DNA of 64,000 nt from Valencia hispanica (taxonomy: Eukaryota; Chordata; Actinopteri; Cyprinodontiformes; Valenciidae), in assembly GCA_963556495.2 (NCBI GenBank), contig OY747714.1:48951541-49015540 (forward strand), read 5' to 3'. This document shows positions 54,555-64,000 of this stretch, piece after piece. The notes beneath the pieces were generated by a model, which searched no databases, was not told the DNA's origin, and was given only the letters and a program-made list of their open reading frames with translations. Each line of letters begins with the position of its first letter. Within the stretch, counting starts at the first letter, position 1. The position numbers and the translations under genes are program-made.

Positions 54555-57500
54555 TAGAAACAGTGTCTTGCCCACGGCCAAAATTAAATGGATAAAAAGT
54601 TAAGCCGACAAAAGCAAATTATGGAAATCTCATAAAAATAAATACAACTTTGACTGAACAGAAAAATAAATATTAAATGTGGTTTATTAAACATAAGATC
54701 TCTCTCCTCAAAGACTTTGTTAGTAAATGACTTGATTTGTGATAATCACATTGATTTCCTTTGTCTCACAGAAACCTGGTTGCAGCAGGAGGATTATGTC
54801 AGTATTAAAGAGTCAACTCCTTCCAGTCATTTAAATGTTCACATTCCTAGAAATACTGGGCGAGGAGGAGGAGTTGCAACCATTTTCCGTTCTGATTTAC
54901 TAATTAGTCCCAGACCAATTGATAGCTACAGTTCTTTTGAACATCTAACCCTTAATTTTCCTCAGCCAAGTTGCCAAACATTAAGACCATTTTTGTTTGT
55001 GGTTTTGTATCGTCCACCAGGCCCTTACTCTCAATTCTTGGATCAGATCTCACATTTTTTATCTGATTTAGTATTAAATACTGACAGGGTTATTATAGTG
55101 GGGGACTTCAATATTCATGTGGATACTGAAAGTGATAGCCTAAATGCAGCCTTTAATGCTATTTTAGACTCAATTGGCTTTACTCAAAAAGTACAGGGAT
55201 CGACCCACTCAGGTAAACACACTTTGGACCTTGTACTGACATACGGTATTGGGTGTGAGGAAATAACAGTCCACCCACATAACCCGGTCCTGTCTGACCA
55301 CTTCTTGATAACTTTTGAATTTACTTTAACTGACCATCTTAAATCTGAAAGAAAATGTCATTATAGTAGAACTTTATCAGACAATGCTGTAACAATTTTT
55401 TAAGAATCTGTTCCATTCTTACTTTCCTCAGTGTCTCAGAGTAACACAGTGGATGGCAGCAATTCTATCTCTAACCCTTCAGAAATTGATGGTCTGGTTC
55501 ATAGCGTTACGTCCTCATTGCGTTTGGCATTAGATAGTGTAGCCCCCTTAAAAAAGAAAGTGTCTAGCCATAGGAGGCTGACTCCTTGGTTTAACGCAGA
55601 GTTGCGTACTTTAAAGCAGAATACTAGGAAGTTGGAGAGAAAATGGCGCTCTACACATCTAGAGGATTCCTATTTAACCTGGAATGTATAAAAAGACCCT
55701 TCGACAAGCTAGAACAGCATATTTTTCATCATTAATAGAGGCGAATAAAAACAATCATAGGTTTCTTTTTAGTACAGTTGCCAAACTTACACAGAGTCAT
55801 AGCTCTGTTGAGCAAACTATTCCCCCAGCTCTTAGCAGTGATGATTTTATGAGATTCTTCATAAATAAAATAAATTTTATTAAAAATAAAATCATTGGCA
55901 CCCTCCCAAACATGATTACTTCTTCCTCAGTAAATGAGTCAGTATCGGAAAGAACTGTAGAACCTCAGTTGTGCTTAGGCTGTTTTGATTCAGTCGAGCT
56001 TTCAGAATTATCAAAAATATTAGCCTCATCTAAACCTTCAACTTGTATGTTGGACCCAATCCCAACCAAATTATTTAAAGAAGTGTTCCATTTGGTTCCT
56101 GGCCCCATTTTGGATATGATGAATCTATCCTTAGTAAACGGATACGTACCACAAGAATTTAAAATAGCTGTAATTAAACCTTTACTCAAGAAACCTTCCC
56201 TGGATCAAGATGACTTAGTGAATTACAGACCTATATCTAACCTTCCTTTCTTATCCAAAGTCCTTGAGAAAATAGTTGCTAATCAAGTCTGTGAGCATCT
56301 AAACAGTAACGAGCTGTTTGAAGAGTTTCAGTCAGGTTTTAGAGCTCATCATAGCACTGAAACAGCACTGGTGAAGGTTACTAATGATATTCTCATGGCC
56401 TCAGATAATGGACTTGTGTCTGTTCTGGTTTTGTTAGATCTCAGTGCTGCTTTTGACACAGTCGATCATAATATTCTCTTAGAAAGCCTTGAACATGTTC
56501 CAGGGATCAAAGGAACAGCACTAGGCTGGTTTAAATCATATTTGTCTGATAGATTCCAGTTTATTCATCTAAATGATAAATCATCTTCACTCTCAAGGGT
56601 TACTTGTGGAGTTCCACAGGGTTCTATGCTTGGACCAATTCTTTTCACCATATATATGCTTCCAATTGGTAGAATCATTAGACAGCATGGGATAAATTTC
56701 CACAGCTATGCCGATGATACACAACTATATTTATCCATAAATCCTGATGAACCCAGTCAGTTAGGTAGATTACAGGCATGTCTGGAAGAAATAAAAGCAT
56801 GGATGACCCTAAACTTTTTGCTTTTAAATTCTGACAAGACAGAAGTTGCTGTCTTTGGACCAGAAGTTCTTAAACAGAAACTGATTAATCAATCACTTCA
56901 TCTGGATGGCATTAAATTGGCCCCCAGTGATAACGTAAAGAACCTCGGCGTTATTTTTGACCAAGACTTGACATTTAAATCCCATTTTAACAGGTTTCTA
57001 GGATTTCTTTCTTTCACCTCCGGAATATTGCTAAAATTAGAAACATCATGTCCAGGAGTGATGCTGAGAAACTAGTCCATGCATTTGTTACCTCAAGGCT
57101 GGACTACTGTAATTCTTTACTATCAGGAAGTCCACAAAATGCAATTAAAAGCCTTCAGTTGATCCAAAATGCGGCAGCAAGAGTTCTGATGAATATTAAA
57201 AAGAGAGATCACATTTCTCCTGTTTTAGCTTCCCTTCATTGGCTCCCTGTTAAATCCAGAATAGAATTTAAGATCCTTCTTCTTACATACAAAGCCCTTA
57301 ATAATCAAGCTCCATCATACATCAGAGATTTAATTGTTCCATATGTTCGTAACAGAGCACTTTGCTCTCAGACTGCAGGTTTACTTGTAGTTCCTAGGAT
57401 TTCTAAAAGTAGAATGGGAGGCAGATCTTTTAGTTATCAGGCTCCTCTCCTGTGGAACCAGCTTCCAGCTTTAGTCCGTGAGGCAGACACTGTTTACTTT

Positions 57501-58241
57501 TAAGGCCAGGCTTAAAACTTTCCTTTTTGATAAAGCTTATAGTTAGAGTGGCTTAGGTCATCCTGAGCTATCTCTGTAGTTATGCTGCTATAGGCTTAGA
57601 CTGCTGGAGGACAGACTTACCAATTTTCTTCACTCTGCTACTTCCTTTTCTCTTACTACTCTCCAGTTGTATTACAGTACATTCTGTTATTTCGACTGTT
57701 AACTTTGTTTTCTCTCAGTGTTTTTCTCCCCATAGAAGATATACCTGGTCTGGTATCCTGCTTGGCTGCAATGCCCTGTTGGACGGGGGGCATCGACTGG
57801 GATGATCCTCTCAGTAACTGAACATCCACTGTGTCCTGTTATCAACTTTTTACTTTCTGTAACATAGAAAGTACTCTTATATCAGATCTTCTGTTCCTTC
57901 TGTGTTCTGCTCTGTCTTCTCAAACCCCCAGACGGTCGTGGCAGATGGCCGCTCCTACTGAGCCTGGTTCTGTTGGAGGTTTCTTCCTGTTAAAGGGGAG
58001 TTTTTCCTCTCCACCGTTGCTACATGCTTGCTCAGTATGAGGGATTGCTGAAGGATTGCTGTGGTTGGAAATCTGCCCAACCTCACGCCAATGACTGACG
58101 CAATCTGCTGGGATTCCTTAAATAGGAAACTTTTTAACTGATTGGAACGTTTGTATAATTGTATTGAAATAACTTCTTGTTAAGTGCCTTGAGAGAACAT
58201 CTGTTGTGAATTGGCGCTATATAAATAAACTGATTTGAATT
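54555..58241 (+). mobile_element. L2-clade LINE (family B) copy 5
   Basis: A nearly full ORF2-length copy, with no ORF1, starts near 54555 (ATAGAAACAGTGTCTTGCCC, just ahead of the ORF2 start) and ends in AAATAAACTGATTTGAATTG at about 58241. Its 3' UTR is collinear with copy 2. It lies in the TTAA element and in the opposite orientation to copies 1 and 2. The ORF2 is annotated separately. Confidence 0.93.
54565..57560 (+). pseudogene. L2-B ORF2 (copy 5), multiply broken
   Basis: All domains are present in order: endonuclease ([34 protein letters not shown]), RT ([27 protein letters not shown] intact) and the C-terminal HWLPV block. Lesions relative to copy 2: early stops and indels before 54717; TAA after NAVTIF at 55401-55403 (AAA in copy 2); loss of about 14 bases at 55686; loss of one A near 56991; loss of two bases near 57491, which shifts the C-terminus. 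The stop codon that kills copy 2 is not present here (Tyr). Confidence 0.9.
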
Positions 58242-58711
58242 GAAAATATCAAAATCCACCTTAAAGAAATTTACTTCCGTAATGGACGCCTTGATTTTCG
58301 CCTGTGCCTGTCTAAGACCCTCCTACGCTTTCTGACACTCCTCCTTCAGTTCGTCACATACCGTGCATCATCGCAGCACGGAGTCAGAAATAAATCCCAC
58401 AAAAGACGCGCAGCTGCAGCTGGTGTGTTATAATTACTTCACCTGGGACTCACCTGGAGTTGTGTGAGGTGGGGAGGGGTAGGGGAGCTCTGCAGGGGTG
58501 AGGCTCTCGGCTGAGTACGTAAGGTTGGAGGAGAAGATGAGTGGAAAAGGCGGGGATAGGTGGGAGCAGGCGTTTCAGCAACCCCGAGAATCAAAGATTA
58601 ACATGAGTGAATGGGTCAGAGCAACACTTCAGGCATGGTTTTAGGGAAAAGACAGGTTATCAGGATATTAAGCTTCAGAAAGTCCATTTTGCATAATACC
58701 CCCCCCTTTAA

Positions 58712-58955
58712 TGATTCTGGCTCGTCTCTGCGGGCCATCTCATTCTTTAACTTACCATTTAAAGTGTTGGAAAGCCCCCTCTAAGGCTGGGCTGTTCCAG
58801 TCCCCCGATTCTGCTGCTATAATGCAGAACTCAACAGCTAACTCAGCAACTGATGGCACTGCACCTGCCTGCCGCACCTGCTGTGATTCTGTTTTGATGT
58901 CAAGATTAACAACAACTTATCTGGTGTTACACCAGCAAAAGTGTCTCTACAATAG
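58712..58955 (-). mobile_element. Ty3/gypsy gag, N-terminal part
   Basis: Minus strand: SVAELAVEFCIIAAESG, WNSPALEGAFQHF, a stop and shift, then EMARRDEPES running into the TTAA junction. The AVEFRxxAAESGWN and LFHGLxxxLKDE pattern is the fish gypsy gag (capsid-like) signature. It belongs to the remnant at 53700-54450. Confidence 0.75.
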
Positions 58956-60199
58956 TTTAGATCAGTGTTTTCAAAACTTTTCTGCGGGTGACCCACATTA
59001 TGAAAAAACAAAACATTGTGATCCTATTTTAATTTGTCCTTATTTAGTCATCTTGAAAGGAAAGCAATTGTGCTTCTAAAGAAAATATTTTCTTTAGATT
59101 TGAGTAAATTTCAAGCATTACTTTGGTCTATTCCCTTACAAATAATATCAACATTTTACATAAATTTGAGTACACTTGTTGGGCCACAGCCGTGATGACA
59201 CGACCAAAGAGAGACCTTTAGCCGTAAGGGCTAATAATCCCACAATGCACTCTTAGTTTAAACAGGAAACTGAGAAATTTCATGTGACATCATCACCCCT
59301 ATTTAAGCAATGCTCAGCCCACTCTCTTCCTATTTGTCAGCGGGCAACTGCAAAGGAGGGTCGTGTGCTTTGAACTTCCATCCTTGCTGGCGAGGGAGGA
59401 GCAGGTTTCTGGCTGATACTTCTTGAATCCAGAAATAAAAAGTCTTCTGATGGTGGATCAGGTAACTGTATCTGGCCGATGGATTAAGTCCTGAACCTGA
59501 CTTGTTCAAAACTCTGTGGAATCTTTGATTTAAAGATTCCGCCAAAGAGAGTGAGCCTCTCTCTGACATAGGCCTCACTGTCCTGCTGCCCGTACCCGTG
59601 CCAAAATCTGCTCGTTTGCCCAGGACCAGGCCGGGCAGAAGAAGCTGCTAAGCTGAGAGGACAACCCGACGTCCGAGTTAATGGTAGCTAGCTGCGGCCT
59701 CACTAGCCACACACCCAGGAGGCCTAGCTGCTAGTGGCAACCACTGCTAGCACCCCACATACCTGCTGCCAGCTAAACCAGGTAACAGGTGATTTCTTTC
59801 CTTTAAGGCTGATTCTCCCCAGAAACCGGATTCACCCCGCTACGGAGATCTAAGAATCATTCAAGTAAGATTGTGTCTGGGTAGAAATAAATGATCCTAG
59901 GATAAACAACTTAAGAATGGTTTTAATAATCTATTTCACTGTGTTTTTACTGCATTTTTAAGACTTCATACTTTAGTCGTTAGTGGTATACAGTGTTTTT
60001 CAAAGGTTATTGATTAATAGAGTAATTTTAATCATGCAACATGAGTTACCCCATCCCACCCTAATCTTCCTTTGTTCTTCAGTGCTAAGCTAAACAGAGT
60101 GGCTTTTACCCTGCACTACATACCATTAGCTCCGCATGCTTGTTCTGATAGAGGAAATGTGCCCCTTGTTTCTTTTTAGTGCTACTCTGGTAGACATTT
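58956..60199. other. Unassigned; possible hAT terminus and promoter-like segment
   Basis: CAGTGTTTTCAAAACTTTTC near 58974 resembles a hAT end, but no partner was found. Around 59290-59460, TATTTAAGCAATGC and AATAAAAAG are spaced like an LTR promoter and poly(A) signal, but there is no second LTR or primer-binding site. No coding exon is recognised. Confidence 0.3.
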
Positions 60200-60550
60200 C
60201 TGCAGTCAGCATGTCAATTTCTCACTCCCTCAAAAGTTGCAACATCTGTGGCTTTGTGCTGTGTGATCAAGCTGCACATTTCAGAGTGGCCTTTTATTGT
60301 GGCCAATCTAAGGTACACCTGTCCAATATTCATGCTGTCTAATCAGCACATTGATATGCCACACCTCTAAGGTGGGATGGATTATCTGCACAAAGAAGTG
60401 CTCACTTACTCAGATTTAAGAAAGATTTGTGAACAATATTTGAGAGAAGTGGGTCTTTTGTGTAACTAGAACATCTTTCAGATCATTGAGTTCATCTCAT
60501 GAAAAATGGGAGCAAAAACAAAAGTGTTGTGTTTATATTTTTTTTCAGTG
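60200..60550 (+). mobile_element. Tc1/mariner-derived MITE, left end missing
   Basis: The right terminus AAAAGTGTTGTGTTTATATT, T-run, CAGTG (to 60550) and the interior (TCTAATCAGCACATTGATAT, CAAAGAAGTGCTCACTTACT, GGGAGCAAAAACAAAAGTG) match a widespread vertebrate Tc1/mariner MITE that I recognise by its CACTGAAAAAAA-type ends. The expected left CACTGAAAAA is not found. Confidence 0.6.
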
Positions 60551-61024
60551 TAAAAGCTTGTGAGGCTGCATGGTGTATTACATGCTGAGTTGCATTACTG
60601 GTTTTCTGCAGTAGGTGTTGTTGCTGCATGAACAGTCTGAAGTGTGACACTGAGCGCTGAGAAGCGCCTCTTACTGTAAACTTCTAAATTCATGTTAATA
60701 AATCTTATTACCTCGTTTGGTGGCGCAAGATAATCTGCATTCTGTTGTGAATGTTCAAAGCCACGATATTACACATGACAGAAAACAGCTGACAGGTTAA
60801 ATGTGTAAGAATATGATTTAAGGAAGGATGTAAAAATATTTAACAATTTAATAAGAACAGTTTCAAGCCTTCAAAATGTAAAGTCACATCAGCACAGTAT
60901 TTCCTTTTACACATTGTAACACATTTAAACAGGACAGCATGTTGAATTTATGGGTCCATCTTAGACAAAAATAAAAAGTGATATATTTGTAATTATTAAT
61001 GATGCTTGATGTCAGGATTAACAT
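60551..61024. other. Unassigned spacer
   Basis: Nothing recognised. Confidence 0.45.
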
Positions 61025-62515
61025 GGGTGGAACAAAAAGTTTCTGGGGCGGACTTAAGAAAGGATCAAGTTCCCATTGACTTCAATGTTAAAAAGGCCAA
61101 CTTCACAGCAGAAATAAACATGTTTACAACCTGGTTCAAAAAACCATTTTAGGTTATTAGGTCAAGTCTACCGTCATGACAACTCTGAGGGGGGTGAGTA
61201 CAGTTGAAATTATAATTGTTAACAAAATCCTTATGATTTAGCAGAACACCATTGTTGTCCATTAAGTCAGTTACAAACAGAATACTTTTATCATATCATT
61301 CAGCTTTAAAACCTGATTTCTTGTTAATAAGTATTGTCCTGTTGTTCCATAATAAGGATCCATGTGGAGTAAAGTTGTGAGTGAATATCATCTTCCAGAA
61401 ATACAAAACTTGTTTGTGGTAATTGGATAACTGAATAGGAATCCTGGTTAACTCAAAATCACATTTAAGTTAAATGTTTTTTAAAAAGGGTTCTAGGAAT
61501 ATGAAACCACATAGAGTTGGGAAGTGAAAAGAAGGTTTTTAATCAATTTACTCTAAAAGAACCAATGAAGGCTTCAAACTCTAAAGCTTTAACTCCTCCC
61601 TTATCATAATCTTTAATTAATTGTGATCACCGTTAATAATGAGTTTTGTTCCTCCAGAGAAATTAAAAAATAATTGTGTTAGCTTTTTATACTTTTACCA
61701 GAGGTAAACACTGAATGACATGGGTAAATTACTTTGGACACCCCCTCAGCTTTAGATAAAAGAACTCTTCCAAAAATGGTAAGATCTCTGGTTAACCAAT
61801 AACTTAAAGATTTCTTCATATCTATTAAACGCTTTGCAATATTAACCTCTTCCCTCTTAACAAAATCTTTTGATATAGTTATTCCCAGATATTTCACCTC
61901 AGACTTGACTGTAATGCAGGCAACTGATTTTACAGAGCAGGAGTGGATTGGGAGCAGGTCACATTTTTTAATACTTATAGACAGACCAGATGCATTAGAA
62001 AAAGTTACAATGGATTTGAATGATACATCAACCATGGATTTATCTTTTAGAAAAATTGCAGTGTCGTCCGCAAATTAATTTATTTTGAATTCTCTATCAA
62101 ACATTTTTATACCATGTAAATACGAGTTTTTAGTAATTAGCAAACTAAGCATTTTTGTATTCAAAATGAATAAATTCAGATAAATTGGAAAGCCTTGTCT
62201 AATACCTCTTGACATGTGAAAACTAGAGGTCATATCTGTGCCAAGAGATACGAGACTGCTTATCAGTGAACAACATTTGAACGAAATCACAAAGTCTTTG
62301 CCCATAACCCATACATTTGAAAGTTTCTGCAATAAAGCAATGCTCCAAACCTTCATTGTCAATATATTGAGTATTATCCGGCATGTCGAGAATCAGTCTA
62401 GTATGATTGTGTATATTCTGACCTTTCATAAAGGCAGATTGACACTTATTAATAACAGTCTCTAATCCGCTATTTAAGCGATTTGCATAGACAAGAAGAA
62501 ATATGATCATTTCAA
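61025..62515 (-). mobile_element. L1-like LINE (L1/Tx1 group) RT fragment
   Basis: The minus strand carries an RT unlike the L2 types: NKCQSAFMKGQNIHNHTRLI (about 62440), FHMSRGIRQGFP (about 62190; the family reads RGVRQGCP), FSNASGLSISIKKCDL (about 61990), VKYLGITISKDFV (61890), and YWLTRDLTIFGRVLLSKAEG (61790). Downstream, WNNRTILINKKS and ILFVTDLMDNNGVLLN are readable near 61350-61250. Motif A is lost (LEHCFIA-type sequence) and the FADD box falls in a deletion/stop near 62070. Truncated at both ends. Confidence 0.82.
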
Positions 62516-62635
62516 ACCATTTTTGACCAAGCAGCGTTATCTTAAATCCACACCAGGAATATAATTTTAGTTACCGGTACTAGGGTTTCCAGATAAACCA
62601 TTCGCAACTGACTCCACCGCTTTGGCTCGAATACC
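62516..62635. other. Spacer
   Basis: No recognised feature. Confidence 0.35.
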
Positions 62636-63068
62636 AGACTAGCGTTGCAGGTGACTCCACTGACACCAAGACGCCGCCATGAACGTTTGCAGTGGGCACA
62701 AGACCATGTAACCTAGACAATGCAGCAGCAGTCTACCGTCTTGTTCACTGACAAGTGTCGGGTCAACTTGCACAGAAATGATGGTCGTCAGCGTTGCTGG
62801 AGAAGGCGAGGTGAGTGATATGCCGAGGTCAACATGATCCCCAGGGTTAGCTTTGGTGGAGGAGGTGTAACAGTCTGTGCAGGCATCACCAGTCACCGCA
62901 AAACTGATTTGGTTATTGTAAATGGCTGTCGCTGCACGTTCTTACCTCAGAGACATCATAGAACTCATCGTCCCCCAATTCTTCCAGCACACCCCCAACT
63001 TTCTGTTCATAGATGACAATGCTCCACCACATCGTGACAGAATTGTTACTGCTCGACTTCAGGAAGTC
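62636..63068 (+). pseudogene. Tc1/mariner transposase fragment, interrupted by a solo LTR
   Basis: Plus-strand frames give RRRHERLQWAQDHVT, VLFTDKCRVNLHRNDGRQRC, NMIPRVSFGGGGVTVCAGIT, GSHRKTDLVIVNG-like sequence and, after a shift near 62925, LFIDDNAPPHRDRIVTARLQ then EV. First and second catalytic Asp codons are present (the residue after the first is Lys, normally Glu); the third (NPIEHxW) is missing. Stops at the expected Trp and Arg positions show decay. The frame is cut at 63068 and resumes at 63511 as VGVPH. Confidence 0.85.
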
Positions 63069-63510
63069 TGGTAGAAAATTGTTATGCAATTTGGAAATAA
63101 GTGTATATTCTCTGTTTAGTGAATGCATCTAGGGTAAAATGACAAGGTTATTGCTCCAACTTAATATTTATGATAAAGATATGTGTCAGGTCACCAGAGA
63201 GATAGACGCCGGAACAGTAAGATAAGAGTCTGGCCTTCGGCTGTGCTGCTTTGTGCGTTGGTATAAGACTCGGGTGAAACAGTTACTCTGGAAGCGGGGC
63301 ATGAAGGTTGGAGAAGACATCTACAGAGATAAACAATGATTGCTGAATATTGTTTAAGCGGTTAGTTAGAAAGGTTGGAGGGGGTGATGCACGAGTAACT
63401 CTGTCCCCTCATGGTCTGGCCAGACATGTTTGAATTAAATGCTTAAACGCCTTCTTGGACTCAAGTCTTCTTTAATATGGAAACCCTGAGATACTTTTTT
63501 TGCCATAACA
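63069..63510 (+). repeat. Solo LTR, same family as 32849-33288
   Basis: This 442-bp LTR starts TGGTAGAAAATTG and ends GCCATAACA, with TG...CA ends. AGTC is duplicated on each side (63065-63068 and 63511-63514). It is collinear with the 5' LTR over its full length, including the TATA-like TGTTTAA box and AATTAAA. Removing it plus one AGTC rejoins the Tc1 frame as LQEVGVPH. A solo LTR forms by recombination between the two LTRs of a full element. Confidence 0.95.
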
Positions 63511-63524
63511 AGTCGGAGTTCCTC

Positions 63525-64000
63525 ATCAATCAATCAATCAATCAAACTTTATTTATAAAGCATCTTTCATACAAAAAATGCCGCTCAAAGTGCCTTACAG
63601 ATTAAAATGACCCCACATAATCCACATTCCCATCCCTTCCCCACAATTATAAAAACGAAAAGATCGTTATTCACCCTTCCCAAACCCATTTCCCAAACAC
63701 ACACAGACACACACCGGCACAAATCCACACACAAACACACATACATACACAGACATCTTCCCAAAACGCGTAAGATTATTGGTAGACACTGGGATGAGCT
63801 CAGATGAGTCAGGTACGTAAGGAAAACGCCATCAGGAGAACCGTCTGCCTCGACAGCAGCAGGTCCACTGCAGCAGCCAGGACACTGACACAGGGCGCCC
63901 AGAGGAGGGAGGGTAGAGACCCCCGCCTCCACCTGAGCACTACCCAGAGAGCACCCAGGCCACCGCAGCCGAACACCGCCCCCGAAGCAGAGGGCTCTCA
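63525..64000 (-). mobile_element. Reverse-oriented LINE 3' end with (TGAT)n tail, continues beyond window
   Basis: (ATCA)n at 63525-63544 is followed by AACTTTATTTATAAAGCATC, TTTCATACAAAAAATGCCG and CAAAGTGCCTTACAG. Read on the minus strand this is a CTGTAAGGCACTTTGAGCGG...AAATAAAGTT-(TGAT)n 3' end, typical of several fish LINEs and their SINE partners. The rest (63600-64000) is GC-rich 3' UTR-like sequence with CA-rich tracts and no frame. The family is not identified. Confidence 0.6.

Larger units (their letters stand above)
54455..58707. mobile_element. TTAA-flanked DNA element hosting an L2 copy
   Basis: The ends AGTGGGGGTATTATGC (54455) and, reverse-complemented, AGGGGGGGGTATTATGC (to 58707) are inverted repeats. 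TTAA is duplicated at 54451-54454 and 58708-58711. Removing everything between restores the gypsy gag frame (PESLNKLINLAMKID). Without the L2 it is about 570 bp with no coding capacity, a MITE of piggyBac- or Kolobok-like targeting. The GGGGGTATTATGC terminus is a common fish repeat end. Confidence 0.82.

Noticed and set aside
59178..59580. LTR-like promoter (TATTTAA, AATAAA) near a 5' splice-like region
   Set aside because: There is no second copy, no TG...CA boundary with a duplication and no primer-binding site; the motifs alone are too weak.

Overview
This window is eukaryotic genomic DNA, almost certainly from a teleost fish. The evidence is its transposable elements: several copies of fish-type L2-clade LINEs, Rex1/CR1-like and L1-like LINE pieces, at least four Tc1/mariner copies, hAT elements with 8-bp target duplications, TTAA-flanked elements, a PIF/Harbinger element, and DIRS-like, Ty3/gypsy and retrovirus-like LTR remnants. 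There are no operons, CRISPR arrays, rRNA or recognisable tRNA genes. The species cannot be named from the sequence.

Layout. 1-9.6 kb: an L2 copy (family A, plus strand) split by a minus-strand L2 copy (family B), then a Rex1/CR1-like LINE split by a 378-bp hAT MITE and by the longest L2-B copy, whose ORF2 is open over about 998 codons except for one nonsense codon. 9.9-14.7 kb: a broken THAP domain, a decayed Tc1 and a deleted L2-B copy. 14.8-15.5 kb: two clean minus-strand immunoglobulin-domain exons of an Fc-receptor-like gene. 16.5-20.0 kb: an inverted repeat enclosing a SINE/Expander-like repeat and L2-B copy 4. 20.2-24.3 kb: a TTAA-flanked element, a hAT with a perfect 8-bp duplication, and a Harbinger-type element inside a SINE-like repeat. 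25.1-29.5 kb: a minus-strand L2-A copy split by a 594-bp insertion and by a foldback element carrying a 0.3-kb palindrome. 31.2-32.5 kb: a Tc1 with TA flanks and a deleted transposase.

32.6-38.4 kb is a four-layer nest: an L2-A fragment, then a TG...CA-ended repeat, then a hAT with an 8-bp duplication, then a 4.7-kb LTR element. The LTR element has a tRNA-Lys-like primer-binding site and a 4-bp duplication, but its interior is non-coding. A full solo LTR of the same family lies at 63.07-63.51 kb inside a Tc1 transposase. 39.8-40.1 kb holds two small minus-strand exons that join in frame into a signal peptide. 43.9-46.4 kb has THAP and SWIM-type fragments, another L2 and an LTR-like repeat. 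46.5-47.8 kb carries a spaced direct repeat. 48.2-49.5 kb is a Tc1 with mutated catalytic residues. 50.7-53.5 kb is DIRS-like with a hAT inside. 53.7-59.0 kb is a minus-strand gypsy element split by a TTAA element that itself holds L2-B copy 5. 61.0-62.5 kb is an L1-like LINE.

The only host-gene signal is the immunoglobulin-receptor material. The signal-peptide exons (40.1/39.8 kb) and Ig exons (15.5/14.9 kb) are on the same strand in transcription order, so they could be one gene with a TE-filled intron of about 24 kb; this is inference. I found no new enzymatic or defence system. The most informative content is the nested-insertion record, where removing an element restores a reading frame at three sites, and the structurally clear but coding-empty LTR family.
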